Origin: Nitrobacter sp. Nb-311A
Lineage (GTDB): Bacteria > Pseudomonadota > Alphaproteobacteria > Rhizobiales > Xanthobacteraceae
Assembly (NCBI RefSeq): GCF_000152905.1
Contig: NZ_CH672425.1
Span: 10,400 to 55,894 of the forward strand
Direction: 5' to 3'
Length of the DNA: 45,495 nt
This document shows positions 36,561-45,040 of the stretch, piece after piece. The translations under genes were made by a program, and so were the position numbers. Within the stretch, counting starts at the first letter, position 1, and each line of letters begins with the position of its first letter. Below the pieces are notes generated by a model. That model saw only the letters and a program-made list of their open reading frames with translations, was not told where the DNA came from and ran no database searches.

Positions 36561-36604
36561 GCGTTTTCGAGCGAAGTGGAATCCGGTTCGCGTGAAGAAA
36601 ACGC
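36561..36604. repeat. Rhizobial palindromic intergenic repeat
   Basis: GCGTTTTC at 36561 pairs with GAAAACGC ending at 36604, with an inner GCGAA/TTCGC pair around AGTGGAATCCGG. I recall sequences nearly identical to this as abundant intergenic palindromes in Bradyrhizobium, Rhodopseudomonas and Nitrobacter. It is the best clue in the window to the host group. Confidence 0.65.
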
Positions 36605-36612
36605 GTCAAAGC

Positions 36613-36653
36613 TAGAGACTTTCACCGTTTCTGTGGAACGGTGAAAGTCTCTA
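36613..36653. repeat. Perfect 17-bp stem inverted repeat
   Basis: TAGAGACTTTCACCGTT and its exact inverse AACGGTGAAAGTCTCTA flank the 7-base loop TCTGTGG. It lies 8 bases after the palindromic repeat at 36561-36604, so the two may form one compound element. It contains no poly-T run directly after the stem. Confidence 0.7.
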
Positions 36654-36796
36654 ATAGATGGGGGCGAGCGTCTCCTCATCCGCCTCTTCCCTTTTTGTCT
36701 AGCTAGGTGCCGATCCTCGCGAGGACGAGCGTTAAGCCATCTGCGCTGTTCGGGCGAATGTGCATCGGCTTCGTGCGTCATGGCGGCGACGTCCAC

Positions 36797-39079
36797 TTAT
36801 CGGGACATAATGGTCTTCTTCAGGGACGCGTCGTTTTTTCCCTCGGAAAGGTCGATGATGGTCAGCCTGTCGGACAGGAGACGATTTCGCCGCAGAGCGC
36901 GCTCGATCTCGCCGACCCGCTCGGGGCTTTGCGGAGACCTGCTCAGGGGTTGGACATTGTCAACTTTTCCATTCGACATATAAAAGCGATAGCGCGCCGC
37001 GCCTTCCGTCGCCGGGCCCAGTCCGTTGGCGTGGTTCGCCAGATTGATGTGCGTTCCGACCATTACGCCAGGCGCCAGCTCGTCCTTTCTGTTCGCCGAG
37101 ACGATGCTCACCGAGCCGTCGTCTCTGACTTCCAGCACTCCTATGTCCGGACTCTTGCTAAGGGGTCTATATTCGCCCCGCCCCCCACCGGAGGTCGTTA
37201 TCCTGTCGCCCGCGGATTGCCCTTGCTCGACGGTCGATGTGGCCTTTGCGCCTGGGTCGCGGCGGCCGGATGTCTTGCTCTTGGGATCGCCTTTGAAGGC
37301 GCCTTCTTCGCCCGCCGTCGTCGAAACTTTCGGAGCGTCGGCGCCGCCTCCTAGCCTTCCCTTGGGCGCTCCCTTGCCGGCGTCCTCGCCCATTTGTGAT
37401 GTGATTTTCGGACCCCCGACCGCTCCACCTGTCTGGCCGCCGACGCTCGACGATCGCGATCGTCCTACGCCAATGCCCGGTAGGGGCCGGCCAGGAAGCA
37501 CCGCCGGGCCCGTTCGTCTGAACGCGCCGATCGAAGCCTTGAAGCTGCCTTGTGCCGCGCCATAGAATCCCAAGATCGAGGCAAAGGTCCCGCCCACCTG
37601 CAGAAGGCTGTAAAGCTGCTGCAGTTCTTTGACTTGATATTTGAGGCCGTTTTTATATGAGATGATGTTGGGAGTTAGATTCTGATGGAAATATATCTTC
37701 CCGTTGGTCGCGGGATACACCAATCCATTCTTTCTCTTTATGTATAAATGGTCGAGTATGACAGACGCTGTGTGCCCATAGTGAAAATCGCCGACGTCGT
37801 TCAGCACGAAGTACTCTGACGTGCCGTTCTTGTATTTTACGAGCAGGACGTGGAAGCTGTCGTACTGGACATTTTCCCAGGTCGTCCCCGGCACCGCATA
37901 GCCAACGGCGCTAGATATGTTTCGATCGAAATAATTGCTTGAGTACTCCTCATCGGTGTTGATTTTCATGCATCGCGTATTCCAAGGCTCGTCTTCATAT
38001 TGCAGCATGAATTCGCGTTTGGCGATGTCGCAGTTCAAACCATGGATATCGCGCCTGTATTGTTCGAATAGATCGCCGCTAGACTGCGGCTTTTCTATTT
38101 TGATCTCGCTGGCGCAAGTCTCCATAATCACCATCCCCGCGTCCGACCCGCCAAAATCGATCACGGCGTTGCCAACCATCTGCAGATAGCTAGCTTTTGC
38201 CTTATCCTTGAAAAAGCGCGTCTTCGTTGCAATCTCCGATGATAGCTGCACCGATACCGATTGCCTTTTTTGGATCAACGCCCTGTCTTTCCTGCCGAGC
38301 AAGACGGCGTAGTTCGCGTCATTGCTCTTGTCGTGTTTGAGACGGAGCGCTTCTTCGGCGTCGAATTGCGCCTCGTCCTGCGCCGTTGTGCAGAATGCGC
38401 CCGCCGCGCGCGCGCGCTCGATGGCGGCTTCGCGCTCCATGTCGGCTTTGGACTTTGGCTCGCGTTGCAGCATCGGCGCATGGGTACCTCTCTGCTGCGC
38501 GACATGAGCCAATTCATGCGCGAGGAGCCAGCAGCCGCCAGCCGTCTCGGGTCCATATGCGCCGCGCCCGAAGGCGACATCCTTACCGAGCGTGAAGGCG
38601 CGCGCATCTATTTTATCGGCGGCCGATGCGGCTGCGCCATCGAAATGGAGTCGCACGTCCGAGAAACTCCGTCCGAACCTTGGTTCAAAATAGGCGCGCT
38701 GGCTGGGCGTGAGCTGCGCGCCACCACTGAAAACCGCTTGAGCCGCCGCAGCTACGTCGGACCGCGCGACGCGACCACTAGAGTTATCCGAGCCCTTGCG
38801 TTGGATGCTTGCATCTTCTTCTTCATCGCATTGCGCGCATTTCCGTTGCGGAGCCGCTATCGGCGCGCTGCTTACGGCTCCCACTGCGTTACCAGCGAGA
38901 ACGGCGGTGGCGATCCGATCTGCTTCGCGCTCTAATGGATCGTCAATCGCGCCGATGTGCAGCTCATCTCGCCCGACACTGCCGGCGAAGCTTAGCGAAG
39001 GTCGGGTCGCTGCGGTTGCTTTTAAGGGAGGCGCGCTGATGGGTGTGCTATCCGAATGGGCTCTGGAAACGAACGCCAT
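36797..39079 (-). CDS. DUF4157 protein, eCIS-cargo-like / polymorphic toxin-like
   Basis: DUF4157 is the N-terminal domain of many proteins thought to be packed into extracellular contractile injection systems. The start at 39079 is chosen over 39109 because GGAGG lies 8 bases before it, giving 760 residues. The domain spans about 120-200: LTPSQRAYFEPRFGRSFSDV, RAFTLGKDVAFGRGAYGPET and the zinc-protease-like LLAHELAHVAQQ (HELAH 188-192). A CAQC pair sits at 81-84. A middle region (about 270-520) is AT-richer and not recognised; then comes a low-complexity Gly/Ser/Lys linker (about 520-640) and a C-terminal domain (about 640-760). That order fits a loading domain, a linker and a payload. No sheath, tube or baseplate genes are in the window. 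Confidence 0.8.
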   Translation of the reverse strand: MAFVSRAHSDSTPISAPPLKATAATRPSLSFAGSVGRDELHIGAIDDPLEREADRIATAVLAGNAVGAVSSAPIAAPQRKCAQCDEEEDASIQRKGSDNSSGRVARSDVAAAAQAVFSGGAQLTPSQRAYFEPRFGRSFSDVRLHFDGAAASAADKIDARAFTLGKDVAFGRGAYGPETAGGCWLLAHELAHVAQQRGTHAPMLQREPKSKADMEREAAIERARAAGAFCTTAQDEAQFDAEEALRLKHDKSNDANYAVLLGRKDRALIQKRQSVSVQLSSEIATKTRFFKDKAKASYLQMVGNAVIDFGGSDAGMVIMETCASEIKIEKPQSSGDLFEQYRRDIHGLNCDIAKREFMLQYEDEPWNTRCMKINTDEEYSSNYFDRNISSAVGYAVPGTTWENVQYDSFHVLLVKYKNGTSEYFVLNDVGDFHYGHTASVILDHLYIKRKNGLVYPATNGKIYFHQNLTPNIISYKNGLKYQVKELQQLYSLLQVGGTFASILGFYGAAQGSFKASIGAFRRTGPAVLPGRPLPGIGVGRSRSSSVGGQTGGAVGGPKITSQMGEDAGKGAPKGRLGGGADAPKVSTTAGEEGAFKGDPKSKTSGRRDPGAKATSTVEQGQSAGDRITTSGGGRGEYRPLSKSPDIGVLEVRDDGSVSIVSANRKDELAPGVMVGTHINLANHANGLGPATEGAARYRFYMSNGKVDNVQPLSRSPQSPERVGEIERALRRNRLLSDRLTIIDLSEGKNDASLKKTIMSR

Positions 39080-39329
39080 AGCGTTTCCCTCCAAAAGGAT
39101 GAGCGGCAATCATGCTGCCCGCGCCGCGCTCAAGCGGTTGAGCCCGGTTGCGCGCCGACTGAAGATACCGCGCTGGAAAGAACTGGGCAAGTCGGCGCCG
39201 GAGGCCTCGCCAGGGTGGGAATACCGCGACTTCAACACTGCGTTCAGGAGGCCGCACGTCTGCGGACGGAAGCGCAGCAGCTTCTGCGAGGATAGCAGCA
39301 ACAGGAGCTTATAAAGAAGGCGCGGCATA

Positions 39330-39600
39330 CATATACAGCTGCGCATCTCGATGAGTGGCTTCGGTCCCCTGGACTTCGGCCGCAGCCCTTTCCTAACATT
39401 GGCGGCGCGCGGGGTCGAGGTCTCGCACATGCGGTGTGGCTGTTCATGCGCCACGAGGGGCTGCGATTCAAAAAAAGCTGTTCGCTCTTGAACAAGGCCG
39501 GCTTAATGTGGCCCGCCGACGGCGATACTGGCTATCGTGGCAGCCTGGCCTTGATCCTCAGCGCCTCGTCTTCATGGACGAGACTGGATCAAGACCATGA
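39330..39600 (+). pseudogene. IS630-family transposase fragment
   Basis: Read in two frames this gives HAVWLFMRHEGLRFKK, then KLFALEQGRLNVARRRRYW and LDPQRLVFMDETGSRP. These are the helix-turn-helix end and the start of the DDE domain of IS630-type transposases, with the first catalytic Asp in FMDETG. A frameshift at the poly-A run near 39473 and an early stop near 39597 break it; the rest is missing. Confidence 0.7.
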
Positions 39601-39827
39601 TCGCCACCGATGTGATACTCGCGCTGCTGTCGCGCGGCGCCCGCGTGCCCAGCGCGGGGCTGCCTAGAAAACGAAGTGCGCCGCCGACCATACGCAAGTC
39701 GTCGGCGCAGACATCGGCTCAATTTTTCTGATGGAAGAAGCAGACAATATCCCTGACTTCGAAGTCGTCGAACTGGCCGCCGCCAGGCTGACCATCATCG
39801 ACCCGTCCGACAACTAGCGTGTTGACC

Positions 39828-40166
39828 TCAGACGAGGCGTGGGCTCAGGACATTCGTGGGAATGACGAACTGCTCATGTCGCCAAAATTCTCCATGGGAT
39901 GCTGAACTGGCCTGGATCCGTCCAATGGTGACTTCGCCGTTCAGCGAACTGTGGATCGCTACTCGTGCGGATCCGCGGGTCAGCCGCCTCACCATCAAGG
40001 TCAGAAGGCCGGGCGACTGGTGCCGACCCCCTGTGTTGAATGTATGCCGGAACGCCGTAGTGAGATTGTCACCAATGACATAGGGCCGATCGAAGCTGCC
40101 GTCACGGCCCGCAAGTCCACCCGATCCTGGCTTATTCAGAACTGTAAAGTCGCAGAGTACTGGCAT
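39828..40166 (-). CDS. Small beta-rich hypothetical protein (112 aa)
   Basis: The start at 40166 has a GAGGAG site 8 bases upstream, which decides against a start at 40247. The product begins MPVLCDFTVLNKPGSGG and contains LTTAFRHTFNTGGRHQS and RVAIHSSLNGEVTIGRIQA. It is strand-rich, without signal peptide or membrane helix. I have a memory of related proteins that begin with the same MPVLCDF motif and FNTGGR block, probably beta-sandwich domains of unknown function. Compared with those it seems to stop early (IPTNVLSPRLV), so it may be C-terminally truncated. Confidence 0.6.
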   Translation of the reverse strand: MPVLCDFTVLNKPGSGGLAGRDGSFDRPYVIGDNLTTAFRHTFNTGGRHQSPGLLTLMVRRLTRGSARVAIHSSLNGEVTIGRIQASSASHGEFWRHEQFVIPTNVLSPRLV

Positions 40167-40304
40167 GTATTCGTCTCCTCTGTCAGATGCTGGTCTGAGG
40201 GGCGCACCCTTCTGTCGATCGGTTCGGGATGCAGGTTCATTCGTCATTGCCCACGGGAATCAGCATCACGATGGCGTCCAGTCTACCGTAACCATCGCAA
40301 CTAA

Positions 40305-40373
40305 CCTCGCCCGGGAATGGTGAGGAAAAGTGACGCAAGAGGACTCAATAAATAGGCGCACAAAAAAGACCGT
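40305..40373. repeat. Direct repeat, copy A
   Basis: Imperfect copy of 42158-42224 in the same orientation, sharing ATGGTGAGGAAAAGTG, CGCAAGAGGA and CAATAAA with a few substitutions and single-base gaps. The two copies bracket the DUF808 gene. Confidence 0.7.
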
Positions 40374-40921
40374 CTTTTTGGCTTAAGCACCTGAGCAAGC
40401 GTGGGCAATAGCCATCCCCGAACGAGCGATTTGGGGCTCCTTTTTAGAAAGGCTGGAAAAACCTTTCACTGCGTAACCTCTGTGACCGCGACGCCGGCAT
40501 CATCTCCCTTGATAGCGGATCGCTCTTCTTACATCTCGCGAAGGTTGGCGGCTCCAGCTTGCACAATCGCGGGGATGCATTGCTACAGTTGCTACGGTTT
40601 GAGAGATTCACATGAGAATCAGAGGAGCAGAGACAAAAGCCCTGATCATTAAACCGGAGCGCTCAAAACTCACTGATCTGTTTCCGCTATCTACCTTGGC
40701 CGGAATCTGCCGGTTGTCAGTGCACCCCGCCCTGAGGGGGCGGCCTTGCTGCTAGCATGGAATTCTTGACCGCGATTTGCTGCCTGTCGGGACGAACTCT
40801 TGGAACGCTGCTGCACCGGGCCGTGTTACTCCTTCATTGCTCGACGCTTGAATCGCCCTTCGACCAAAAACGGAATGCCGCTTATGGGTTTGTGACCTAG
40901 GAGGCGAACAACAGGAGAAGC
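40374..40921. other. Intergenic, possible hairpin upstream of the DUF808 gene
   Basis: No gene is supported; a frame at 40401-40652 has no family similarity. Near 40727-40743 CCGCCC and GGGCGG can pair around a short loop. Immediately before 40922, AGGAGAA is the ribosome-binding site of the next gene. Confidence 0.45.
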
Positions 40922-41839
40922 ATGGCAGGCGGTCTGGTAGCGTTACTCGATGATGTGGCCGCGCTGGCACGACTTGCAGCAGCATCGGCTGACGACCTGA
41001 TGACTGCTGCCACAAGGGCGGGCAGCAAGACGGTAGGCGTGGTGATCGATGACGCTGCGGTCACGCCAGGGTATGTCGTTGGACTGCCGCCCGCCCGCGA
41101 ATTGCCGATCATCGCCAAGATCGCGATCGGATCTCTTCGTAACAAGCTGCTGTTTATCCTGCCGGCCGCGTTAATATTAAGCGCATTCGCTCAATGGGCG
41201 CTGACGCCGATCTTGATGCTCGGGGGCGTCTATCTCAGCTTCGAGGGGGTCGAAAAGATTATCAAGTCGCTTAGAGGTGAAAAGGCGATCAAGGAAGTCG
41301 CCCGGATAAACGACCCTGCCGAACTTGAAGCACGGCTGGTTGGCGGCGCGATCCGAACCGATCTTGTACTTTCAGCGGAAATAATGGTCATCGCATTGAA
41401 TGAGCTAGCGGAGGCCTCAATCGGCACTCAGGCACTGGTGTTGGCGTTGGTCGGGGTCGTCGTCACCATCGCGATCTATGGTGTGGTCGGCGTGATCGTG
41501 AAAATGGACGATGTCGGCTTGCGCTTGTGGAGGTCGGGCGGAACCGCCGCGGGTTTGGGCCGTGCGATTGTCCGAGCGATGCCTCTGCTACTTACCGCGC
41601 TGTCGTTCATCGGCACCGCTGCAATGTTGTGGGTGGGAGGCGGGATTCTGATACATGGGCTCGCCCACTTTGGGTTCGCTATGCCGGAGGAGATCATACA
41701 CGACCTTGCGGTCGCTGCCGGCGGTAGCGTTTCTATAGTGGAATGGGCGGTCGCCGCTTTGTGCACAGGAATTGTCGGAATCCTTGCGGGCACGATCCCT
41801 GCCGCGGCAACGAATTTGAAGCCAAGTGGGAAGCACTGA
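40922..41839 (+). CDS. DUF808 (YedI-type) inner membrane protein
   Basis: The 305-residue protein opens MAGGLVALLDDVAALARLAA, followed by ASADDLMTAATRAGSKTVGV and VIDDAAVTPGYVVG, the hallmark of the DUF808/YedI family. Membrane helices lie at about 80-98, 100-112, 155-190, 215-245 and 270-290. NKLLFILPAALILSAFAQWA and LMLGGVYLSFEGVEKI are typical. The function is not known; members are monocistronic inner membrane proteins. The start has AGGAGAA 5 bases upstream. It is flanked by the direct repeats at 40305 and 42158. Confidence 0.9.
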   Translation: MAGGLVALLDDVAALARLAAASADDLMTAATRAGSKTVGVVIDDAAVTPGYVVGLPPARELPIIAKIAIGSLRNKLLFILPAALILSAFAQWALTPILMLGGVYLSFEGVEKIIKSLRGEKAIKEVARINDPAELEARLVGGAIRTDLVLSAEIMVIALNELAEASIGTQALVLALVGVVVTIAIYGVVGVIVKMDDVGLRLWRSGGTAAGLGRAIVRAMPLLLTALSFIGTAAMLWVGGGILIHGLAHFGFAMPEEIIHDLAVAAGGSVSIVEWAVAALCTGIVGILAGTIPAAATNLKPSGKH

Positions 41840-43184
41840 GACCGCTTTCAAACTTTTGCATAAACGGAGCCCTAAGACGCCTTCTCACATGACGAAGGCC
41901 AGAGGGGTCCCAAGTGCGGCACATGGAAGTTGAGCGGCCATGCCCGAGACGACGAGCGCCGCTTCGAAGAGGAGGCCGAGAGCGAGATTGACGAGGAAGA
42001 ACGTTCGATCAGCCTCAGACTCCAGTGGCGGACGATAACGACGGTGGCGAAAGCCGCCCCATCAAGGCGCAGGTCGCAACGAGCGAGCGCCTGGACAGGC
42101 GCGATAGGGCGAAGACGCCGTGGCCAGAGGTGGAAACAAAGCGACTTTGCACCGATACCTCGCCGGATAATGGTGAGGAAAAGTGGCGCAAGAGGACCAA
42201 TAAACAGGCGTACGAAAGACCGACGTAATGACCGTGACCGTGACCGTCAGCCGCCTGCGCCCACCCGCCGAATTATGCCGGCCACTGATCGCAGTCAGGG
42301 TGCGTTCCACCGAACCGCTCGCACCGTCTCCGTAAGCGACGGACTCTACTCAAACTGAAGGTGCACGACTCGAAAATGGTTACGCCATCCGTCTATTTGG
42401 TCGAACCCGAGAAGGAAGCCGGGCGGCGAGATGCTCAGGATTTACTTGTTAGTTTTGTGGAAACCTCGGGTTGGCGATGGCCAGCCATTTATCGCTTACA
42501 GTGGAATCTTCGTACTGGGGAGGCTTCATACTCATTACAGCGCTTGCTTCCGTGGACCGCCGACGACCATCCGCCATCCATAGGGGAGCGCAGGATCCAT
42601 TGATTACGTGCATTTAGCCTCATGACAATCCGGCTCAAATATGATTCCGCTGCGTTGAAACGAATGATTCCATAAGAGTGGGCCGTCGAACCGGAATTGT
42701 TTCGAGCCGCCCTGCTCTGTGGTGCCAGCAGCCGCAGCTTTGGATAGATACGGAAGTGGCCGATTAGTCCAAGCCTAAACCCAGGCTCTCGTAGCTGCAG
42801 GTGCGAACTGCCAGTGGTCCAAACGTCGTATTCGACGTTCTCGAAGGGGAGATGCGGCAGCTTCTCCATAACGCATTCCGCAGGTAATACGGAATGATCA
42901 GGTGGAAAAATGGGCGCGCTATGCTCGATATGAGCGCCGATTTTTAGGGAAGGAAGGCATCAAGAATCTCAATTACAGGTTCGAGATGGCCCGCGTCTTT
43001 CCGTGCCATTGCCTGCCACTTAGGAGCCTCAGCCTTGCTGCGCTCGTGAAACACTTTTCGGTCAGGACTGGGGTGTCCGCCCGCTCTCTCAATGTCCCAT
43101 TGATATGCAGCTCCCGATGGTACAACAGAGTATCACCATTTATCAGGTCATCACGGATACGGAGCCAGCGGTGCTGGGCACAAT
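41840..43184. other. Long gap with direct repeat and unsupported small frames
   Basis: Apart from the repeat at 42158-42224, nothing is firm. A plus-strand frame from 42376 (MVTPSVYLVEPEKEAGRRDA) could encode about 75 residues, and a minus-strand frame at 42489-42869 opens MEKLPHLPFENVEYDVW; the two overlap, and neither matches a family I know. Base composition here is lower in GC than in the flanks, as in other decayed accessory DNA. Confidence 0.4.
42158..42224. repeat. Direct repeat, copy B
   Basis: Second copy of the repeat at 40305-40373, same orientation. Together they enclose about 1.8 kb with the DUF808 gene. Confidence 0.7.
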
Positions 43185-44003
43185 TTGACGTGGGAGAAGA
43201 AACTGAAAGAGAAAAGAGAGATCGTCGAAAATTGGCTGCCGCGTTACACGGGCACGCCGCTTAGTGAATTTGGACAATATGTTCTCTTGACGAATTTCGG
43301 CACCTACGTCGCCTGGTTCGCCGCTCAGTACGACGTATCGATCAAGGGAATGGATCGACCGATGCCTAACGCGACTGCCGATGGTATTACTTTGATCAAT
43401 TTCGGTATGGGAAGCCCTAATGCCGCGACCGTGATAGACCTCTTGGGCGCCATTTCCCCAAAGGCTGTTTTATTTCTCGGAAAGTGCGGCGGATTGAAAC
43501 GCAAGAATCAGAGGGGCGATCTGATCTTGCCCATTGCGGCCATTCGCGGCGAAGGCACTTCGAACGATTATCTTCCGCTGGAGGTTCCTGCGCTGCCCGC
43601 ATTCCAACTGCAGCGCGCAGTGTCAACCATGATCCGCGACCTGGGTCATGATTATTGGACAGGCACCGTGTACACAACAAACCGTCGCGTCTGGGAGCAT
43701 GATGATGCTTTCAAGGAGCGGTTGCGTCGCACACGGAGCATGGCGATCGACATGGAGACTGCGACTATCTTTGCTGCGGGATTTGCCAATCGCATCCCCA
43801 CCGGAGCGCTGCTTCTCGTGTCCGACCAGCCTATGATCCCTGAAGGTGTGAAAACCGAAGCGTCGGATTTAGCTGTGACCGAGAACTATGTTGAAACACA
43901 CATCAAGATTGGGATAGAGGCCCTCAAACTCGTGCGGCGTCATGGCCGAAGCGTGAAGCACCTGCGCTTCGAAAGCGATTTCGAAGAACCGAATAAGCCA
44001 TAA
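43185..44003 (+). CDS. amn: AMP nucleosidase, short form
   Basis: AMP nucleosidase splits AMP into adenine and ribose 5-phosphate. The 272-residue protein matches the short form that lacks the N-terminal domain of the E. coli enzyme (about 480 residues). Landmarks are KREIVENWLPRYTGTPLSEF (about 10-29), INFGMGSPNAATVIDLL (about 72-88), LFLGKCGGLKRKNQRGDLIL (about 97-116), IAAIRGEGTSNDYLP and MAIDMETATIFAAGFANRIP (the nucleoside-phosphorylase Glu motif). The start appears to be TTG at 43185; no ATG and no clear ribosome-binding site precede it, so the 5' end may be altered. It stands alone between decayed DNA and an IS3 element. Confidence 0.87.
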   Translation: MTWEKKLKEKREIVENWLPRYTGTPLSEFGQYVLLTNFGTYVAWFAAQYDVSIKGMDRPMPNATADGITLINFGMGSPNAATVIDLLGAISPKAVLFLGKCGGLKRKNQRGDLILPIAAIRGEGTSNDYLPLEVPALPAFQLQRAVSTMIRDLGHDYWTGTVYTTNRRVWEHDDAFKERLRRTRSMAIDMETATIFAAGFANRIPTGALLLVSDQPMIPEGVKTEASDLAVTENYVETHIKIGIEALKLVRRHGRSVKHLRFESDFEEPNKP

Positions 44004-44407
44004 AGGCGATAGAGTGTTGAATGCGACGCTGTATTTCGGCGCGGGCTCGACCATGATTGGAAGCGGTCCCGTCCCAGCTCAACGATATCCACGGGCTGAA
44101 GAGGCTTTGACGCCCATGGAGGCCATTTTTCCGTCAGAGTGCAAAAGTGAACGTCGATGTCATTCGCACGCGTTCAAATTGCCTCAAAGGAGGCAAATTG
44201 GTTACGCGTGCTGCCATTAAAAGATGGGTTACACGTGCGGTTACGCTTCACGGCAACGCAAGAGGTCATAGCCTTAATGAAAAGTGGTCGGGCCTAGCAT
44301 TGATCGATCACATCGCCAGGTCTGTCACATCTGTCACATGGTTACATTCGTCCGGTCTCTGGCCCATCCGGATCGGCATTTTCGCCGGAATCGATTCGCA
44401 ACGTAAG
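44004..44407. other. Intergenic, no gene recognised
   Basis: A small hairpin TTGCCTC-AAAG-GAGGCAA occurs near 44179-44196 and could end transcription from amn, though no T run follows. No protein gene is supported. Confidence 0.4.
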
Positions 44408-44472
44408 CTGGTCTGCCCCCTGAAAGGTGGTCCTCCCTGAAGTAGGTTTTTGAGCCATAGGAGGACGTTGGA

Positions 44473-44751
44473 ATGCCCCAGAAGAAGCACAAACCCGAAG
44501 AGATCGTTGCGAAGCTGCGCCAGGTGGATGTGCTGTTGTCACAAGGCCGATCGGTTGGCGAAGCGGTTCGCTCGATCGGTGTGACGCAGTTTACGTACTA
44601 TCGTTGGCGCAAGGAATTTGGCGGCCTGAAGAGGGATCAGGTGCAGCGATTGAAGGAGCTGGAGAAGGAGAACGGACGGCTGCGCAAGGCGGTGTCGGAT
44701 CTGACGCTTGAGAAGCTGGTTTTGAAAGAGGCTGCCTCGGGAAACTTCTGA
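44473..44751 (+). CDS. IS3-family OrfA (IS407 group)
   Basis: The 92-residue protein starts MPQKKHKPEEIVAKLRQVDV, with a helix-turn-helix (RSVGEAVRSIGVTQFTYYRW) and a C-terminal zipper (LKELEKENGRLRKAVSDLTL), and ends KEAASGNF. This is the standard OrfA of the IS407 group. An AGGAGG site lies upstream. It is intact, but its partner orfB is truncated. Confidence 0.9.
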   Translation: MPQKKHKPEEIVAKLRQVDVLLSQGRSVGEAVRSIGVTQFTYYRWRKEFGGLKRDQVQRLKELEKENGRLRKAVSDLTLEKLVLKEAASGNF

Positions 44752-44970
44752 GCCCCGCCCGTCGCCGTCGCTGCATCGATCATGTCATGGCGAAGCTTGG
44801 TGTATCGGAACGCTTTGCCTGCCGGGTTTTCGGACAGCATCGTTCGACACAGCGCAAGAAGCCAACAGGGCACGCCGACGACGCGGGGTTGACTGCCGAT
44901 ATCATCAGGCTCGCCACCCGGTATGGCCGCTACGGCTATCGCCGGATCACGGCGATGCTAAGGTCTGAGG
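44748..44970 (+). pseudogene. IS3-family OrfB, 3'-truncated by IS21
   Basis: Starting in the frame that overlaps the orfA stop, it reads LSPARRRRCIDHVMAKLG, then VSERFACRVFGQHRSTQRKK and RYGRYGYRRITAMLR. This is the HTH_21-type front of OrfB. The IS21 end begins right after, so the catalytic DDE core is missing. Confidence 0.82.
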
Positions 44971-45040
44971 TGTCAATCGGCTCGCAAATTTGACCCCGTA
45001 TCGGCGTTCAATTTTGACCCCTTCGCGCGGCGTGGTTTGA
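44971..45040. repeat. IS21 terminal repeats, istB side
   Basis: Two TTTGACCCC-type repeats lie within 45 bases of the end. The segment matches 27950-28019 except for one base. Confidence 0.8.

Larger units (their letters stand above)
44408..44970 (+). mobile_element. IS3-family (IS407-like) element truncated by IS21
   Basis: The left end lies near CTGCCCCCTGAAAGGTGG at about 44416. It holds a complete orfA and the first 74 or so codons of orfB, and then the IS21 terminus at 44971 cuts it off. The missing 3' part is not elsewhere in the window. Confidence 0.78.

Noticed and set aside
39731-39817. 28-codon frame MEEADNIPDFEVVELAAARL as a possible second RiPP precursor
   Set aside because: It has no ribosome-binding site and no maturase beside it, and follows an IS630 remnant; too little to support a gene.
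42361-42603. 80-codon frame with GTG start as a small gene
   Set aside because: No recognisable family, and a minus-strand frame of similar quality overlaps it; left inside the gap description.
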